From Methylomonas sp. MK1 (GTDB lineage Bacteria > Pseudomonadota > Gammaproteobacteria > Methylococcales > Methylomonadaceae), in the NCBI RefSeq assembly GCF_000365425.1, contig NZ_AQOV01000001.1, positions 248,001 through 312,000 of the forward strand: 64,000 nt of DNA. Direction: 5' to 3'. The notes under the pieces were generated by a model. The model was not told the origin of the DNA. It was given only the letters and a program-made list of their open reading frames with translations, and did no database searches. Position 1 is the first letter of the stretch, and every line of letters starts with the position of its first letter. Below, piece by piece: positions 24,628 to 33,198 of the stretch. Made by a program: the position numbers and the translations under genes.

Positions 24628-25065
24628 TTATTGAGCCTGTCCGTTACCTTGCGCTTGTGCGTCCGGTGCATCCTGAGCGCCGCCGGTTTTAACGCTACGG
24701 CCGTCGGACAGCACGGTAGTAACCGCATAGCCGAAATCCTTGCCGTTTTTCGCGCGATAACCTTGGATGGTGACTTCGCTGCCGACCGGCAGGCTGGCTT
24801 TGGTGATGCCTTTTTGTTTCAGGCTGAATGGCGCGCCGAATTCGAACCCCCAATTCTTGGCGCTGCCGTCGGTTTGCTTAACGTCCAGGTATAACCAACT
24901 ATGCGGATTGACCAGTTCCAGCTTGGTGACCACGCCTTTTAACTCTATGGGTTGTTCGGCGTCGAACTCGGCGGAAAAGGCGTGGTGAGCATGGGCTGGC
25001 GGCGCTGTCAAGGAGAGTAGGCTGCCAACAAATATCACGCTTACCAGTTTGCCTTTCGTGTTCAT
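24628..25065 (-). CDS. DUF6152 family exported protein
   Basis: A 145-residue protein with a signal peptide ending PPAHAHHAFSAEFD, so the mature N-terminus starts with a His-rich stretch. The core ELKGVVTKLELVNPHSWLYL and VGSEVTIQGYRAKNGKDFGY is the OB-like beta-barrel pattern of DUF6152. A strong GGAGGACA ribosome site precedes the ATG. It heads the six-gene operon. The tail is rich in Ala, Gln and Asp. Function is unknown; the N-terminal histidines suggest metal binding. Confidence 0.82.
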   Translation of the reverse strand: MNTKGKLVSVIFVGSLLSLTAPPAHAHHAFSAEFDAEQPIELKGVVTKLELVNPHSWLYLDVKQTDGSAKNWGFEFGAPFSLKQKGITKASLPVGSEVTIQGYRAKNGKDFGYAVTTVLSDGRSVKTGGAQDAPDAQAQGNGQAQ

Positions 25066-26071
25066 TCGATATGTCCTCCGCTAAATCGCTAAAAAATCAA
25101 TCGCGGAAAATGGTTTGCTTAACTTTCCACGTCATTGCCCACATTCAGCAAAAACCAGGCCCATAATCCATAGCAACGGGATAACTAAGATTGCTTATTT
25201 AGCTAAGCCGTTGTTTTATAGCTAATTACTTTACGAATGACGACCATGTGACGATCAAAGGCAAGAGGACGATTTATCGGTGAAGACAACTGCTGTGCTG
25301 TTAACGCAGCAGCGGTACAACATCCTTCGAGCAATTCCGGCGGTATGCCCAAAGATCCAGCGGCACCGCCGAAAGCTTTGGCTACACCCCGCCAGGCTAC
25401 AGGGACATCCACAAAGTGCTCAGCGGTACGCCGCAAGCGCCGGTGCGCACCGCTGCACGCCTCGTCTGCACCTCCGCGGGATTGGGATGTGCCGACGCAC
25501 CACTCGGCGGTAACCACGAGGGGGTTTTGCGTGCTGCCCGGATACTTGGTAACCCGCCCGCATAAATTCGACGGGAAACTATAGGATTGGCGTACGGAAG
25601 AATTAGCCCGGCAATCCGGATGGTTTGGCGGGTGAGGTTATTCCCGATTCGGCGCGCATCGTCGCCTCAGCAAACGTATTCGATGCCTTGGCCATGAAAC
25701 GACCTTACTAGGCGGTTGTCGGGTGACGCAAATATTGAAAAAACCGAGTGGATTGGGTTCTTAACACCTGAATGATAGGCATATCCGCCACTGAGCTGGC
25801 GACATCAATTAGCCATTTTCGATGCAAATCAGGCATCGATTCCGATACGATTCAACCAGTAAAAAATGTCGGACTTTGAGAGTGGCGAACTGTCACAATT
25901 GACCAAGGCTTTGTAAAAACGTAAAAGCCAAAATCATGGTGGAAAAAAATATATTTACCAAGATCGCCAAGTGGGACTATTTATTCAGAAAGCACATTAA
26001 ATAACTCGTCGAGTGGGGAGATTTTTGAATCTTATTTTTGCATTTTTACACCGTCTCGACCCTTTGCTGAC
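25066..26071. other. Gene-poor, decayed junction before the defence genes
   Basis: About 1 kb with no intact gene. Short frames on both strands (for example minus 25203-25517) lack ribosome sites and recognisable domains. One fragment, at 25613-25711, is clearly a piece of an HD-GYP domain. From about 25880 the sequence becomes AT-rich, like the operon that follows. The region looks like the scar of past insertions and deletions. Confidence 0.6.
25613..25711 (+). pseudogene. HD-GYP phosphodiesterase fragment
   Basis: An open stretch of 32 codons reads NPDGLAGEVIP, then DSARIVASANVFDALAMKRP and a final Y before a TAG. This matches the end of HD-GYP domains (...YPDGL-GE-IP--ARI-A-ADVFDAL---RPYK), enzymes that degrade cyclic di-GMP. 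Nothing upstream in frame continues the domain, and the stop falls where the conserved lysine should be. It is a remnant, not a gene. Confidence 0.75.
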
Positions 26072-26080
26072 TGATATAAT
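26072..26080 (+). promoter_or_regulatory. Extended -10 promoter of the hamAB-like operon
   Basis: TGATATAAT is a perfect TGN-TATAAT extended -10 element. No good -35 hexamer stands 16-18 bases upstream, which extended -10 promoters can tolerate. Transcription would begin near 26087, giving a leader of about 70 bases that contains the inverted repeat next to the start codon. Confidence 0.55.
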
Positions 26081-26120
26081 TTAATTTGCTGTCACAGGAA
26101 AAGGCAAACAAGCTGTCATT

Positions 26121-26157
26121 CAAAACGTGCGATCAGCTTGCGTAATCGCACGTTTTG
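26121..26157. promoter_or_regulatory. 13-bp inverted repeat touching the hamA start codon
   Basis: CAAAACGTGCGAT (26121-26133) and ATCGCACGTTTTG (26145-26157) are perfect reverse complements around an 11-base loop. The second arm ends at the base before the ATG (26158). No ribosome site lies between. It could be an operator for autorepression or an RNA hairpin that blocks translation. Confidence 0.85.
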
Positions 26158-27027
26158 ATGGCAACAGTCCTCCGTTACTCTATCGCTAATCGGAGCTATG
26201 CTAGCTATTACGATTTTCTATTAACAACAGCAATCAAGGCATTCGTGGAGAATTTGGAATACAGAGGTGTTAATGGCGCAGTCTCTTGGGAGGGAAAATC
26301 CTTGGAGCAATCTGACCATTACCACACCTTTTTACAAAAGGATGTTGCTGCACGTTTGCACGATCAAGCTGCCCAAGATGATTTCAAAGTGCATTTACGT
26401 GGTTTGGCAACAACAGGCTTTGCTCAAACTAGCCTTGATGCACTATTGGCTGCCGAAACACCTGAGGGACGTGATTGGGCTGTTGCTGAAGCCTTGGCCG
26501 AAGCTTGGCTCAACCAAAAACACGGGGTTATTTGGCCTTGGAATACTGAGCGCGATAAACGCACACCCAAAACTAGTTTACCCGGTGCCGATTTAATTGG
26601 TCTTATTGAGTTGGGAAACGAAACTCGCTTTGTTTTTGGCGAAGTAAAAGCATCCAGCGATAAGTCAACACCGCCCAATGTGATGTACGGTAATAAGGGC
26701 ATAACTCAGCAACTGGAAACGCTGGCGACAAACTTAAGCATTTTGTATCAATTGCTGCTCTATCTTCAGCCGCGCTGTAAAAACTCGCCACATGAAGACC
26801 AATTTAATGCGGCAGTTGCTTTATTTCTCAATTCCGGCAACAAGGCCATCGCCCTTTTTGGTGTCTTAATCCGCGATACTGCGCCTGCTGAGAACGATTT
26901 AAAAAGTCGCGCACAACGCCTAGCAAAGCAGATAAGCCCGCCAAGTACTTGTAACTTACAGGCACTTTATCTGCCGCACGCTATTTCTGACTTGCCGCGC
27001 TTAGTATCCTGTGGAGCGCAGTCATGA
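26158..27027 (+). CDS. hamA: HamA-like (DUF1837-type) nuclease of a Hachiman-like defence system
   Basis: A 289-residue soluble protein. It contains a PD-(D/E)xK nuclease-like core: PGADLIGLIE with Asp145, and FVFGEVKASS with Glu162 and Lys164. This fits HamA, the effector nuclease of Hachiman anti-phage systems, which is held in check by the HamB helicase and released on sensing damaged or foreign DNA. The stop overlaps the helicase start as ATGA. A TTG precedes the ATG directly; the ATG is taken as start although no ribosome site is visible. Hachiman is the best fit from the gene pair; other nuclease-helicase systems (for example AbpAB-like) cannot be ruled out without a profile search. Confidence 0.65.
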   Translation: MATVLRYSIANRSYASYYDFLLTTAIKAFVENLEYRGVNGAVSWEGKSLEQSDHYHTFLQKDVAARLHDQAAQDDFKVHLRGLATTGFAQTSLDALLAAETPEGRDWAVAEALAEAWLNQKHGVIWPWNTERDKRTPKTSLPGADLIGLIELGNETRFVFGEVKASSDKSTPPNVMYGNKGITQQLETLATNLSILYQLLLYLQPRCKNSPHEDQFNAAVALFLNSGNKAIALFGVLIRDTAPAENDLKSRAQRLAKQISPPSTCNLQALYLPHAISDLPRLVSCGAQS

Positions 27028-30000
27028 GCCACTGGTTATTGGACAGTCTGCGTGATGGTCTGGCACTTGCCCAAAACGAAGCCAATAAAGCGCTTTTATA
27101 CCAAGTCTTATTGCAACCCCCCGTCGATATTGATTTCGGCTTAATCGAACGCAATGCTCAAGCGTTGGAGCTCGTGGTACTTGACTTATTGCTTGATGGT
27201 ATCAACGAAGACAATCAAGACCAATTGCGTGAATGCGCTGCCGATGCCTTCCGATTATTCCGCGTCTTACCTGACAAACCCGAACCGATTGCACAAGCGG
27301 AACAGGTGCTGCGTTACTGCGCCTTAGCTGTGATCGGCGATAAAGGTGCAGATGCTACAAGAATGCTACGCGAAAAAACTTGGCCTACATTGCCCTTGAG
27401 TTCGGTCAGTTGGGGAGAGCGGACCTGGACCACCGTTTTGGAGCTTTGGCTGCGTGTCATCCGCAAACACGGTTGGAAAGATCGCGATGCTGTGCTGGAA
27501 CTGGTTGCCGACCTACGTCTAAGCCAAAACCAATTTGAAGCGGATTACCTGCAAACCCAATCCGGCGCAAATGCCAAGATATCGGCAATGGAACTGATTG
27601 CTTTTTATCATTTGGCAAAAGCGGCTGAAATCATGGCTTATTTTCTAACCGATGGCGTAGTTGAAGGCAGTTTTCATATTCGTCCTTTGCTGGATATGCA
27701 CTTTGATCGTGCTCTGGCGGCATTAGAACCTACCGGCTGTTCTACGCTTGCACCGATGACCCGTTTATTGGCATCTTGCGCTAAACAATTAACTGACAAT
27801 TCGATCTGGACGGTTACCCGTGCTGTCAATTCGCGAGTCACCGCATTTGTCAGAAGTCTGGTTGACAGGGGGCGGGGCGATAAAGTGCTGTTTGATGTAC
27901 TACCGCCACAACGCCGTGCTTTGGCAGAACAAGGTTTGTTGGGTTCAAGTCGTCGTGCCGTAGTGGTCAGCTTGCCCACCTCCAGCGGCAAAACGCTGAT
28001 TGCCCAGTTCCGTATTTTGCAAGCCTTAAACCAATTTGAACCCGAGCGCGGTTGGGTGGCTTATATTGCACCGACCAAAGCCTTGGTCAATCAGGTAGCG
28101 CGGCGTTTACGAAGAGATTTTGAACCTTTGGGTGTTAGCGTTGAGCAAGTTAGCCCGGCTTTGGAAATTGACGGCATCGAAACCAAGCTGCTGCATGAAC
28201 AAGATGAACGTAGCGCATTCCGTGTGCTTGTGACCACGCCTGAAAAACTCGACCTGATGTTAAGGCAGGAATTGGAAACCAAAGTTGGGCGGCCTTTGAC
28301 TTTGGTAGTAGTCGACGAAGCCCACACGCTTCAAGATAAAACCAGAGGTTTGCGCTTGGAGTTGTTACTGGCGACCATCAACAAGGAGTGCCAACACGCG
28401 CAATTTTTGCTTCTGACCCCTTTTATCAAGAACGCCCGTGAAGTAGCGCGTTGGCTGGGCGAGGCTAACTCACAGGACATCAGTTTAAGTGTTGATTGGC
28501 AACCCAATGATCGAGTCATCGGCATTGTTCAGGCAGAGCAAGGCGCACCGCTTAATCGTAGAAGCTATGACTACCAACTGCAATTTAAACCCAAACACAC
28601 GACACGAAAAACTTTAAGTATTGATTCCAAGCTTGCTTTGCCCAAAGAAGCAAACGACCGACATAGCTATAGCCAAGCTAATAAGCAAGGCAACTTAGCC
28701 GCATTAACAGCACAAAGCATAAAGCAACGCGGTTCGATCATCCTGATGCACAGTTCGCCAAAAAATGTTTGGTCACTAGCGGACAAATTAAAACTAGAGT
28801 GCAATCATCGTTCGGCGCTTTCCGAAAATATCCGCTTAGTGCAAGACTTTTTGCGTCTGGAATATGGAGATGGTTTCCCGCTGATTGATTTACTGAACTA
28901 TGGCGTCGGTGTTCATCACAGCGGTTTGTCGGATGAAACCAGAGTTTTGATGGAATGGCTGATTGAAAATAACGAGATTGATTTTTTAGCCGCCACCACC
29001 ACGATTGCCCAAGGTGTCAATTTTCCGGTTGCCGGTGTCGTAATGGCTGCGCATCAATACCCTTATGGGCAAGACATGCCGCCGGAAGATTTTTGGAATA
29101 TTGCAGGCCGTGCCGGAAGGGTTGATCAAGGTAGTTTAGGGGTGGTCGCATTGGTTGCCGACAATGACGAAAAGGCGCAAAAGCTGGCAAAATTTATCGA
29201 CAAGCAAAGTGGAGATTTGAATTCGGCTTTGATTTCTATGGTGATAGAGACTCAAGAACTCGCCCAAAAATTAGCTCATGAACTCGATAAAGATTTATTG
29301 GAAGATTTAGGAAGAGCTATTTTTTATCATCCAGAATGGTCATCATTTTTGCAATATTTGACTCATACTTACCGCCAAATGGATTATCCGCCTGATTTTG
29401 TCGACAAAATCGAAGAAATCCTACGCGGTACCTTTGGCTTTGAGCATTTGCGTCAACACTATCCAAAGCAAGCGCGTACTCTGCTCAGCGGCATAAGCAA
29501 CTACGTCAGCGATTTTCAACAGTCTCGCAAGCAGCTCATTAAGTTGGTGGACAGTACGGGTTTTTCCCTGCAAAGCATTCGAACAGCACTTAAAACAGTA
29601 AACGAGCAAGGCATCAAAGCCACTGTCTGGAATAGTGAAACCTTGTTTCATAAGAACAACACCGATTTGCAAAAAATGATGGGTATTTTGCTTAAAGTGC
29701 CAGAGTTGAAAGAAAACCTTAAAGAAGTTACCGGTGGACAAAACCCTGACGGTCAAAAATTAGCCTTGATATTAAAAGATTGGGTCAACGGTATTCCGGT
29801 ACAAACGATAGCCAAAACCCATTTTGCCGATGATATAACCAAATGTGGTCAGAATTTGTTTGGTAAATTGACCCAAACTGCTTCTTGGGGATTGGGTGCT
29901 TTGTTGTCCATGACCACTGGAGATCTTGAAGAAGACAGCCCCTTGCGCAATTTACCTTCCCGCGCTTACTACGGCGTCAATGATGACAACGCTATTGCTC

Positions 30001-30188
30001 TGCGCTTGTTAGGCGTGCCGCGAATGGCAGCTATACCTCTGGCCAAATCAATGGGAGCAATTGGTAAACAATCTTTAACTGAAGTTAGAAATAAATTGAG
30101 CCAAATGGAGGCTAAAGCATGGGTCAATGCTTTGGGTAATGAATCAGGGCGTATTTATCATGCAATTTGGAAACAACTCGAAAGTTAG
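27024..30188 (+). CDS. hamB: HamB-like superfamily 2 helicase of a Hachiman-like system
   Basis: A 1054-residue protein. Residues 1-290 are a helical N-terminal region. The helicase core has LPTSSGKTLIAQF (Walker A, ~315), VVDEAHTLQD (motif II, DEAH, ~428), LLTPFIKNARE (motif III), VGVHHSGLSDETR, TTTIAQGVNFPVAG (~660) and IAGRAGRVDQG (motif VI, ~692). The order and the HHSGLSDE motif are Ski2-like. A ~300-residue C-terminal helical part follows. HamB loads on DNA and controls HamA. It is translated from an ATGA overlap with hamA. Base composition differs from the neighbours (24 G+C in 60 at 29221-29280, against 34 in 60 at 12001-12060), which suggests transfer. Confidence 0.75.
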   Translation: MSHWLLDSLRDGLALAQNEANKALLYQVLLQPPVDIDFGLIERNAQALELVVLDLLLDGINEDNQDQLRECAADAFRLFRVLPDKPEPIAQAEQVLRYCALAVIGDKGADATRMLREKTWPTLPLSSVSWGERTWTTVLELWLRVIRKHGWKDRDAVLELVADLRLSQNQFEADYLQTQSGANAKISAMELIAFYHLAKAAEIMAYFLTDGVVEGSFHIRPLLDMHFDRALAALEPTGCSTLAPMTRLLASCAKQLTDNSIWTVTRAVNSRVTAFVRSLVDRGRGDKVLFDVLPPQRRALAEQGLLGSSRRAVVVSLPTSSGKTLIAQFRILQALNQFEPERGWVAYIAPTKALVNQVARRLRRDFEPLGVSVEQVSPALEIDGIETKLLHEQDERSAFRVLVTTPEKLDLMLRQELETKVGRPLTLVVVDEAHTLQDKTRGLRLELLLATINKECQHAQFLLLTPFIKNAREVARWLGEANSQDISLSVDWQPNDRVIGIVQAEQGAPLNRRSYDYQLQFKPKHTTRKTLSIDSKLALPKEANDRHSYSQANKQGNLAALTAQSIKQRGSIILMHSSPKNVWSLADKLKLECNHRSALSENIRLVQDFLRLEYGDGFPLIDLLNYGVGVHHSGLSDETRVLMEWLIENNEIDFLAATTTIAQGVNFPVAGVVMAAHQYPYGQDMPPEDFWNIAGRAGRVDQGSLGVVALVADNDEKAQKLAKFIDKQSGDLNSALISMVIETQELAQKLAHELDKDLLEDLGRAIFYHPEWSSFLQYLTHTYRQMDYPPDFVDKIEEILRGTFGFEHLRQHYPKQARTLLSGISNYVSDFQQSRKQLIKLVDSTGFSLQSIRTALKTVNEQGIKATVWNSETLFHKNNTDLQKMMGILLKVPELKENLKEVTGGQNPDGQKLALILKDWVNGIPVQTIAKTHFADDITKCGQNLFGKLTQTASWGLGALLSMTTGDLEEDSPLRNLPSRAYYGVNDDNAIALRLLGVPRMAAIPLAKSMGAIGKQSLTEVRNKLSQMEAKAWVNALGNESGRIYHAIWKQLES

Positions 30189-30229
30189 CGTTATTAACAA
30201 TGCAATCGAGTTATTCGAAGAGCAACTCT

Positions 30230-31879
30230 CTAAAATTTTGATGTTAGTCTGATGATTGATGTCCGACGGGAAAACGCCGCGATAAATCGCTCTCGTAATG
30301 TATCCATGCCCAGAACGGGCGCATCGCTGGCCGGCAGCATGCCGTCCGTCCATTGCCAATCCTTTATTGCATCCATCACCTTGCTATCGCGACTAATCAG
30401 ATGCACCAGCACATCGTGGCTATCGGATTCCCCGGTCACAAACGGTGCCGGTTGGTGGTCGCCCAGCACCAGCAGTACCAGGTTGTCGTCACCATAGTTA
30501 ATCGCGTAGGAGACGATATTTGCCAGCGCATATTCGATGGATTTTCGATATTGTTCGCGGATGCGCTCGGTGTTTTGCCAGACGACTTCCGGGGTATCGC
30601 CGAAACGGGCTTGATTGAAAATGCTGCCGTCGCCGACCTGATCCCAGTCCACTAGTTCCGGTAAAGGCGTCCAGGGTGCGTGCGAAGAGATTAAGGCCAG
30701 TTCGGCCATCAGCGGTTGGCGCGCGCCGGGTTTGCGCTCCAAAGCTTGCAGGGCCGATAGCGTGTATTGGTCCGGCATCGTGATCCAGTTGAAGGTTTGG
30801 CCTTTGTAGCCTAAGTCCTGCGCGGCATAGATGCGGTCGTAACCGAAGTATTCGCCTTGCGGCCAGGCCATCGTACGCGCCGGCTGTACCGCCACCGTGC
30901 GCCAGCCGGCCCGGTGGAACAGTCGATTTAGGGAAGGACGTTGACTCATCACCAAACGGTCGTAGCGGGTCTGGCTATTGATCCATAATCCGGACATCAG
31001 CGTGCCATGCGCCAGCCAGCTGATGCCGCCGTAGGTCGGCGAGCTCAGGTAAGCACTACGCGCCGACAAGCCGTTTGCGGCGAGATCGGTGCTGCTTTGT
31101 TGCAGCAACGGGCGGATGTGGGCAGCGTAATCGGCTTTGTCGAGCACGGTCCGGCCATACGATTCGATGAACACCACCAGCACATCCTTGCCTTTCAATT
31201 TTTCGAACAATGCGCTGTCCGGTACTGCGGCATAAGGATCGCTATCGACGATGTTGTTGAAACTTTCCAGATCGGCCATGCCGCTGCGGATGCTGGCAAC
31301 GTGCTGGGTCATTAGGTCGTAAAACGGTTTGCCGGCCTGCGGCCAGCCCGCTAAGGCGCAAGCGCTCCAAGCCAAAAGGCCGGCGACTAAACCTGTGCCG
31401 CTAATTTGCGCGGCACTTTGCAACAGCGTTTGTACTAGGCGCAGCAAGGTGTTGGTCAACCAAAAAATACTCAGTAACAAGGCAATGAGCAAACCGGCGA
31501 CGACGATGGCGCCAATCCGGCCTATCGTGCCTTGCAGCAGATTCATCCCGTCCGTCGGAAAGCGGGAATCGAGCACCGGATTGAACGGTCTGTCGAAAAC
31601 CTGATAGGCCGCGATGTCGGCCATTTTAAAGATGATCCCCGTCGCCAGCAGACCGGCGGCGCATAGACGAAGCAGTAACCCTATCCGGCCCGGCACCAGT
31701 AACGCCAGGCCGAGCAATAGCCCTTCCAGCGGCAGGTAAGCAAAAGCCTCCAACGTGATGGAGCTGAGGCGGTTGGGAATAAGTAAAGCCACCAATACAT
31801 AAATCACCGCGAAACTATTCAAACCGCTTGCGAAGTGAGCGCTCCGGTGACGATTGAAAATTCTGTTATCGCCTAGCAT
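30230..31879 (-). CDS. Membrane-bound sulfatase/phosphatase-superfamily protein
   Basis: A 549-residue protein with four to five N-terminal transmembrane helices (~20-190), then a large periplasmic domain of the alkaline phosphatase/sulfatase fold, as in lipoteichoic acid synthase-like enzymes. The segment VLVVFIESYGRTVLD is the metal-binding start; SSPTYGGISWLAHGTLMSG holds the likely nucleophile Thr/Ser region; VLGDHQPAPFV and HDVLVHL supply late metal ligands. Such proteins transfer or cleave phospho-groups on membrane lipids or glycans. It faces away from the CDP-alcohol phosphatidyltransferase and flippase-like genes, so together they suggest lipid or envelope modification. Substrate unknown. 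Confidence 0.8.
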   Translation of the reverse strand: MLGDNRIFNRHRSAHFASGLNSFAVIYVLVALLIPNRLSSITLEAFAYLPLEGLLLGLALLVPGRIGLLLRLCAAGLLATGIIFKMADIAAYQVFDRPFNPVLDSRFPTDGMNLLQGTIGRIGAIVVAGLLIALLLSIFWLTNTLLRLVQTLLQSAAQISGTGLVAGLLAWSACALAGWPQAGKPFYDLMTQHVASIRSGMADLESFNNIVDSDPYAAVPDSALFEKLKGKDVLVVFIESYGRTVLDKADYAAHIRPLLQQSSTDLAANGLSARSAYLSSPTYGGISWLAHGTLMSGLWINSQTRYDRLVMSQRPSLNRLFHRAGWRTVAVQPARTMAWPQGEYFGYDRIYAAQDLGYKGQTFNWITMPDQYTLSALQALERKPGARQPLMAELALISSHAPWTPLPELVDWDQVGDGSIFNQARFGDTPEVVWQNTERIREQYRKSIEYALANIVSYAINYGDDNLVLLVLGDHQPAPFVTGESDSHDVLVHLISRDSKVMDAIKDWQWTDGMLPASDAPVLGMDTLRERFIAAFSRRTSIIRLTSKF

Positions 31880-32079
31880 CTATATCCCCGTAAGGCGGTT
31901 AAATTTGGGCGGCAAACGCGTTGCCGATAAAGTGAGTTTAAGTTTGCTGAGGCGGGCATGCTGGATCGGATGCGATGTTGAGTGTTTAAGGTTGACAGTG
32001 CTTGTTAGCAAAAACAACGCCAAACTGGCACAGCTTCTGCTTTAGCTTATCGACCAATCCGACTCAGTAACAGACACAC

Positions 32080-33198
32080 ATGCAAGCAACCGAGAATGCC
32101 AACTTAAATTTTCTGCAGCAGGAATTGCGCGTAATCACCCAATTGGGCTTGGGCGTGCTGCTGCTTGGTTTTGGTTTATTCAGCGTTGCGGAGGATTGGC
32201 AGCTCGCCGGCCTCTGGCTGTTTCGCGCCAGTCTAATCTGGGCTTATGTCTGCCTATGCGCATGGCGGCGTTTACCGTTGAACCGCGCCAGTTTGGACGC
32301 GCCGCTTTACGGTAGCTTCGGCTGGGGCAACCGTTTAACCATCTTGCGCGGCGGCTGCATCGCGCTGACCGGCGGATTTTTGTTTATGCAGCAAACGCTT
32401 GCCTCTTATCTTTGCTTGCCGGCGCTGTTTTACACGCTGGCGGCCATCCTCGACCGCTTGGACGGCTTCGCGGCTCGCCGCAACGGACAGGTAAGCCTGT
32501 TGGGTAATGAATTGGATATTAGCTTCGATGCGTTGGGGCTGGTGATCGCGCCGCTATTGGTGATCGGTTTGGGGAAACTGCATATCTCTTATCTGCTGTT
32601 GAGCATGGCTTACTATGTTTATCGATGGGGCTTGCAGCGCCGCAGTTTACGAGGTTTGCCCTTACATGCCTTACCGGCTAATCCGCTGCGCCGCACGCTG
32701 GCGGGTTTTCAAATGGCTTTCGTCGCGGTGGCACTTTGGCCTTTGCTTGATCCTAAGTTGTCTACCATCGCTGGGATTGCCTTCATGTTGCCGGTACTGT
32801 TCGGATTTGCGGCGGACTGGTGGGTGGTATGCGGTGCGTTAACGCCGCAGATTTATCAGAATTTGGCGGAATGGAGCGAGCGGTATTTTCAGCCGGGCTT
32901 ACGTATCTTGTTAGCGCTGCTGCTGTTTTTGCTGATGAGGGATGCAATCGATGCGGCGGACAAGCTGTTGGTTTTTGGCTTGCCGCTGGGCGCTACTCTG
33001 GTTTTGCTTGGCTTGGCCGGACGCTTGGGAGCGTTGATCGTGATCGTCTTGTTGGGTTGGCATTATCCGCCCGCTAGTAATCCTGTTCTGTCTTACTTGT
33101 TGATCTTCGCTGCCAGCTGGATTTTGCTGCTGGGCACCGGCCGCTATAGTCTGTATTCGTGGGGCGACGACTGGATTCAACTTTATGACGGGTCCTGA
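32080..33198 (+). CDS. CDP-alcohol phosphatidyltransferase family protein
   Basis: A 372-residue multi-pass membrane protein. The family signature D-x2-DG-x2-AR-x8-G-x3-D-x3-D appears as DRLDGFAARRNG then LLGNELDISFD around residues 127-151. These enzymes move a phosphatidyl group from a CDP-alcohol to an alcohol acceptor in the inner membrane. Extra helices on the C-terminal side make it longer than phosphatidylglycerophosphate synthase (about 180 residues). The stop overlaps the next start (TGATG). The acceptor is unknown; the neighbours suggest an unusual phospholipid. Confidence 0.82.
   Translation: MQATENANLNFLQQELRVITQLGLGVLLLGFGLFSVAEDWQLAGLWLFRASLIWAYVCLCAWRRLPLNRASLDAPLYGSFGWGNRLTILRGGCIALTGGFLFMQQTLASYLCLPALFYTLAAILDRLDGFAARRNGQVSLLGNELDISFDALGLVIAPLLVIGLGKLHISYLLLSMAYYVYRWGLQRRSLRGLPLHALPANPLRRTLAGFQMAFVAVALWPLLDPKLSTIAGIAFMLPVLFGFAADWWVVCGALTPQIYQNLAEWSERYFQPGLRILLALLLFLLMRDAIDAADKLLVFGLPLGATLVLLGLAGRLGALIVIVLLGWHYPPASNPVLSYLLIFAASWILLLGTGRYSLYSWGDDWIQLYDGS

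Noticed and set aside
25203..25517. 104-codon minus-strand frame in the decayed region.
   Set aside because: No ribosome site, no recognisable domain, and it overlaps an equally open plus-strand frame; likely chance.
25305..25565. Plus-strand frame with PGYRDIHKVL followed by VC, faintly like the end of RtcB.
   Set aside because: Similarity is limited to a few residues; the order after it does not fit RtcB.
26127..26187. GTG-started short frame over the hamA leader, a possible leader peptide.
   Set aside because: No ribosome site at the right distance; the overlap with the inverted repeat explains the lack of stops.
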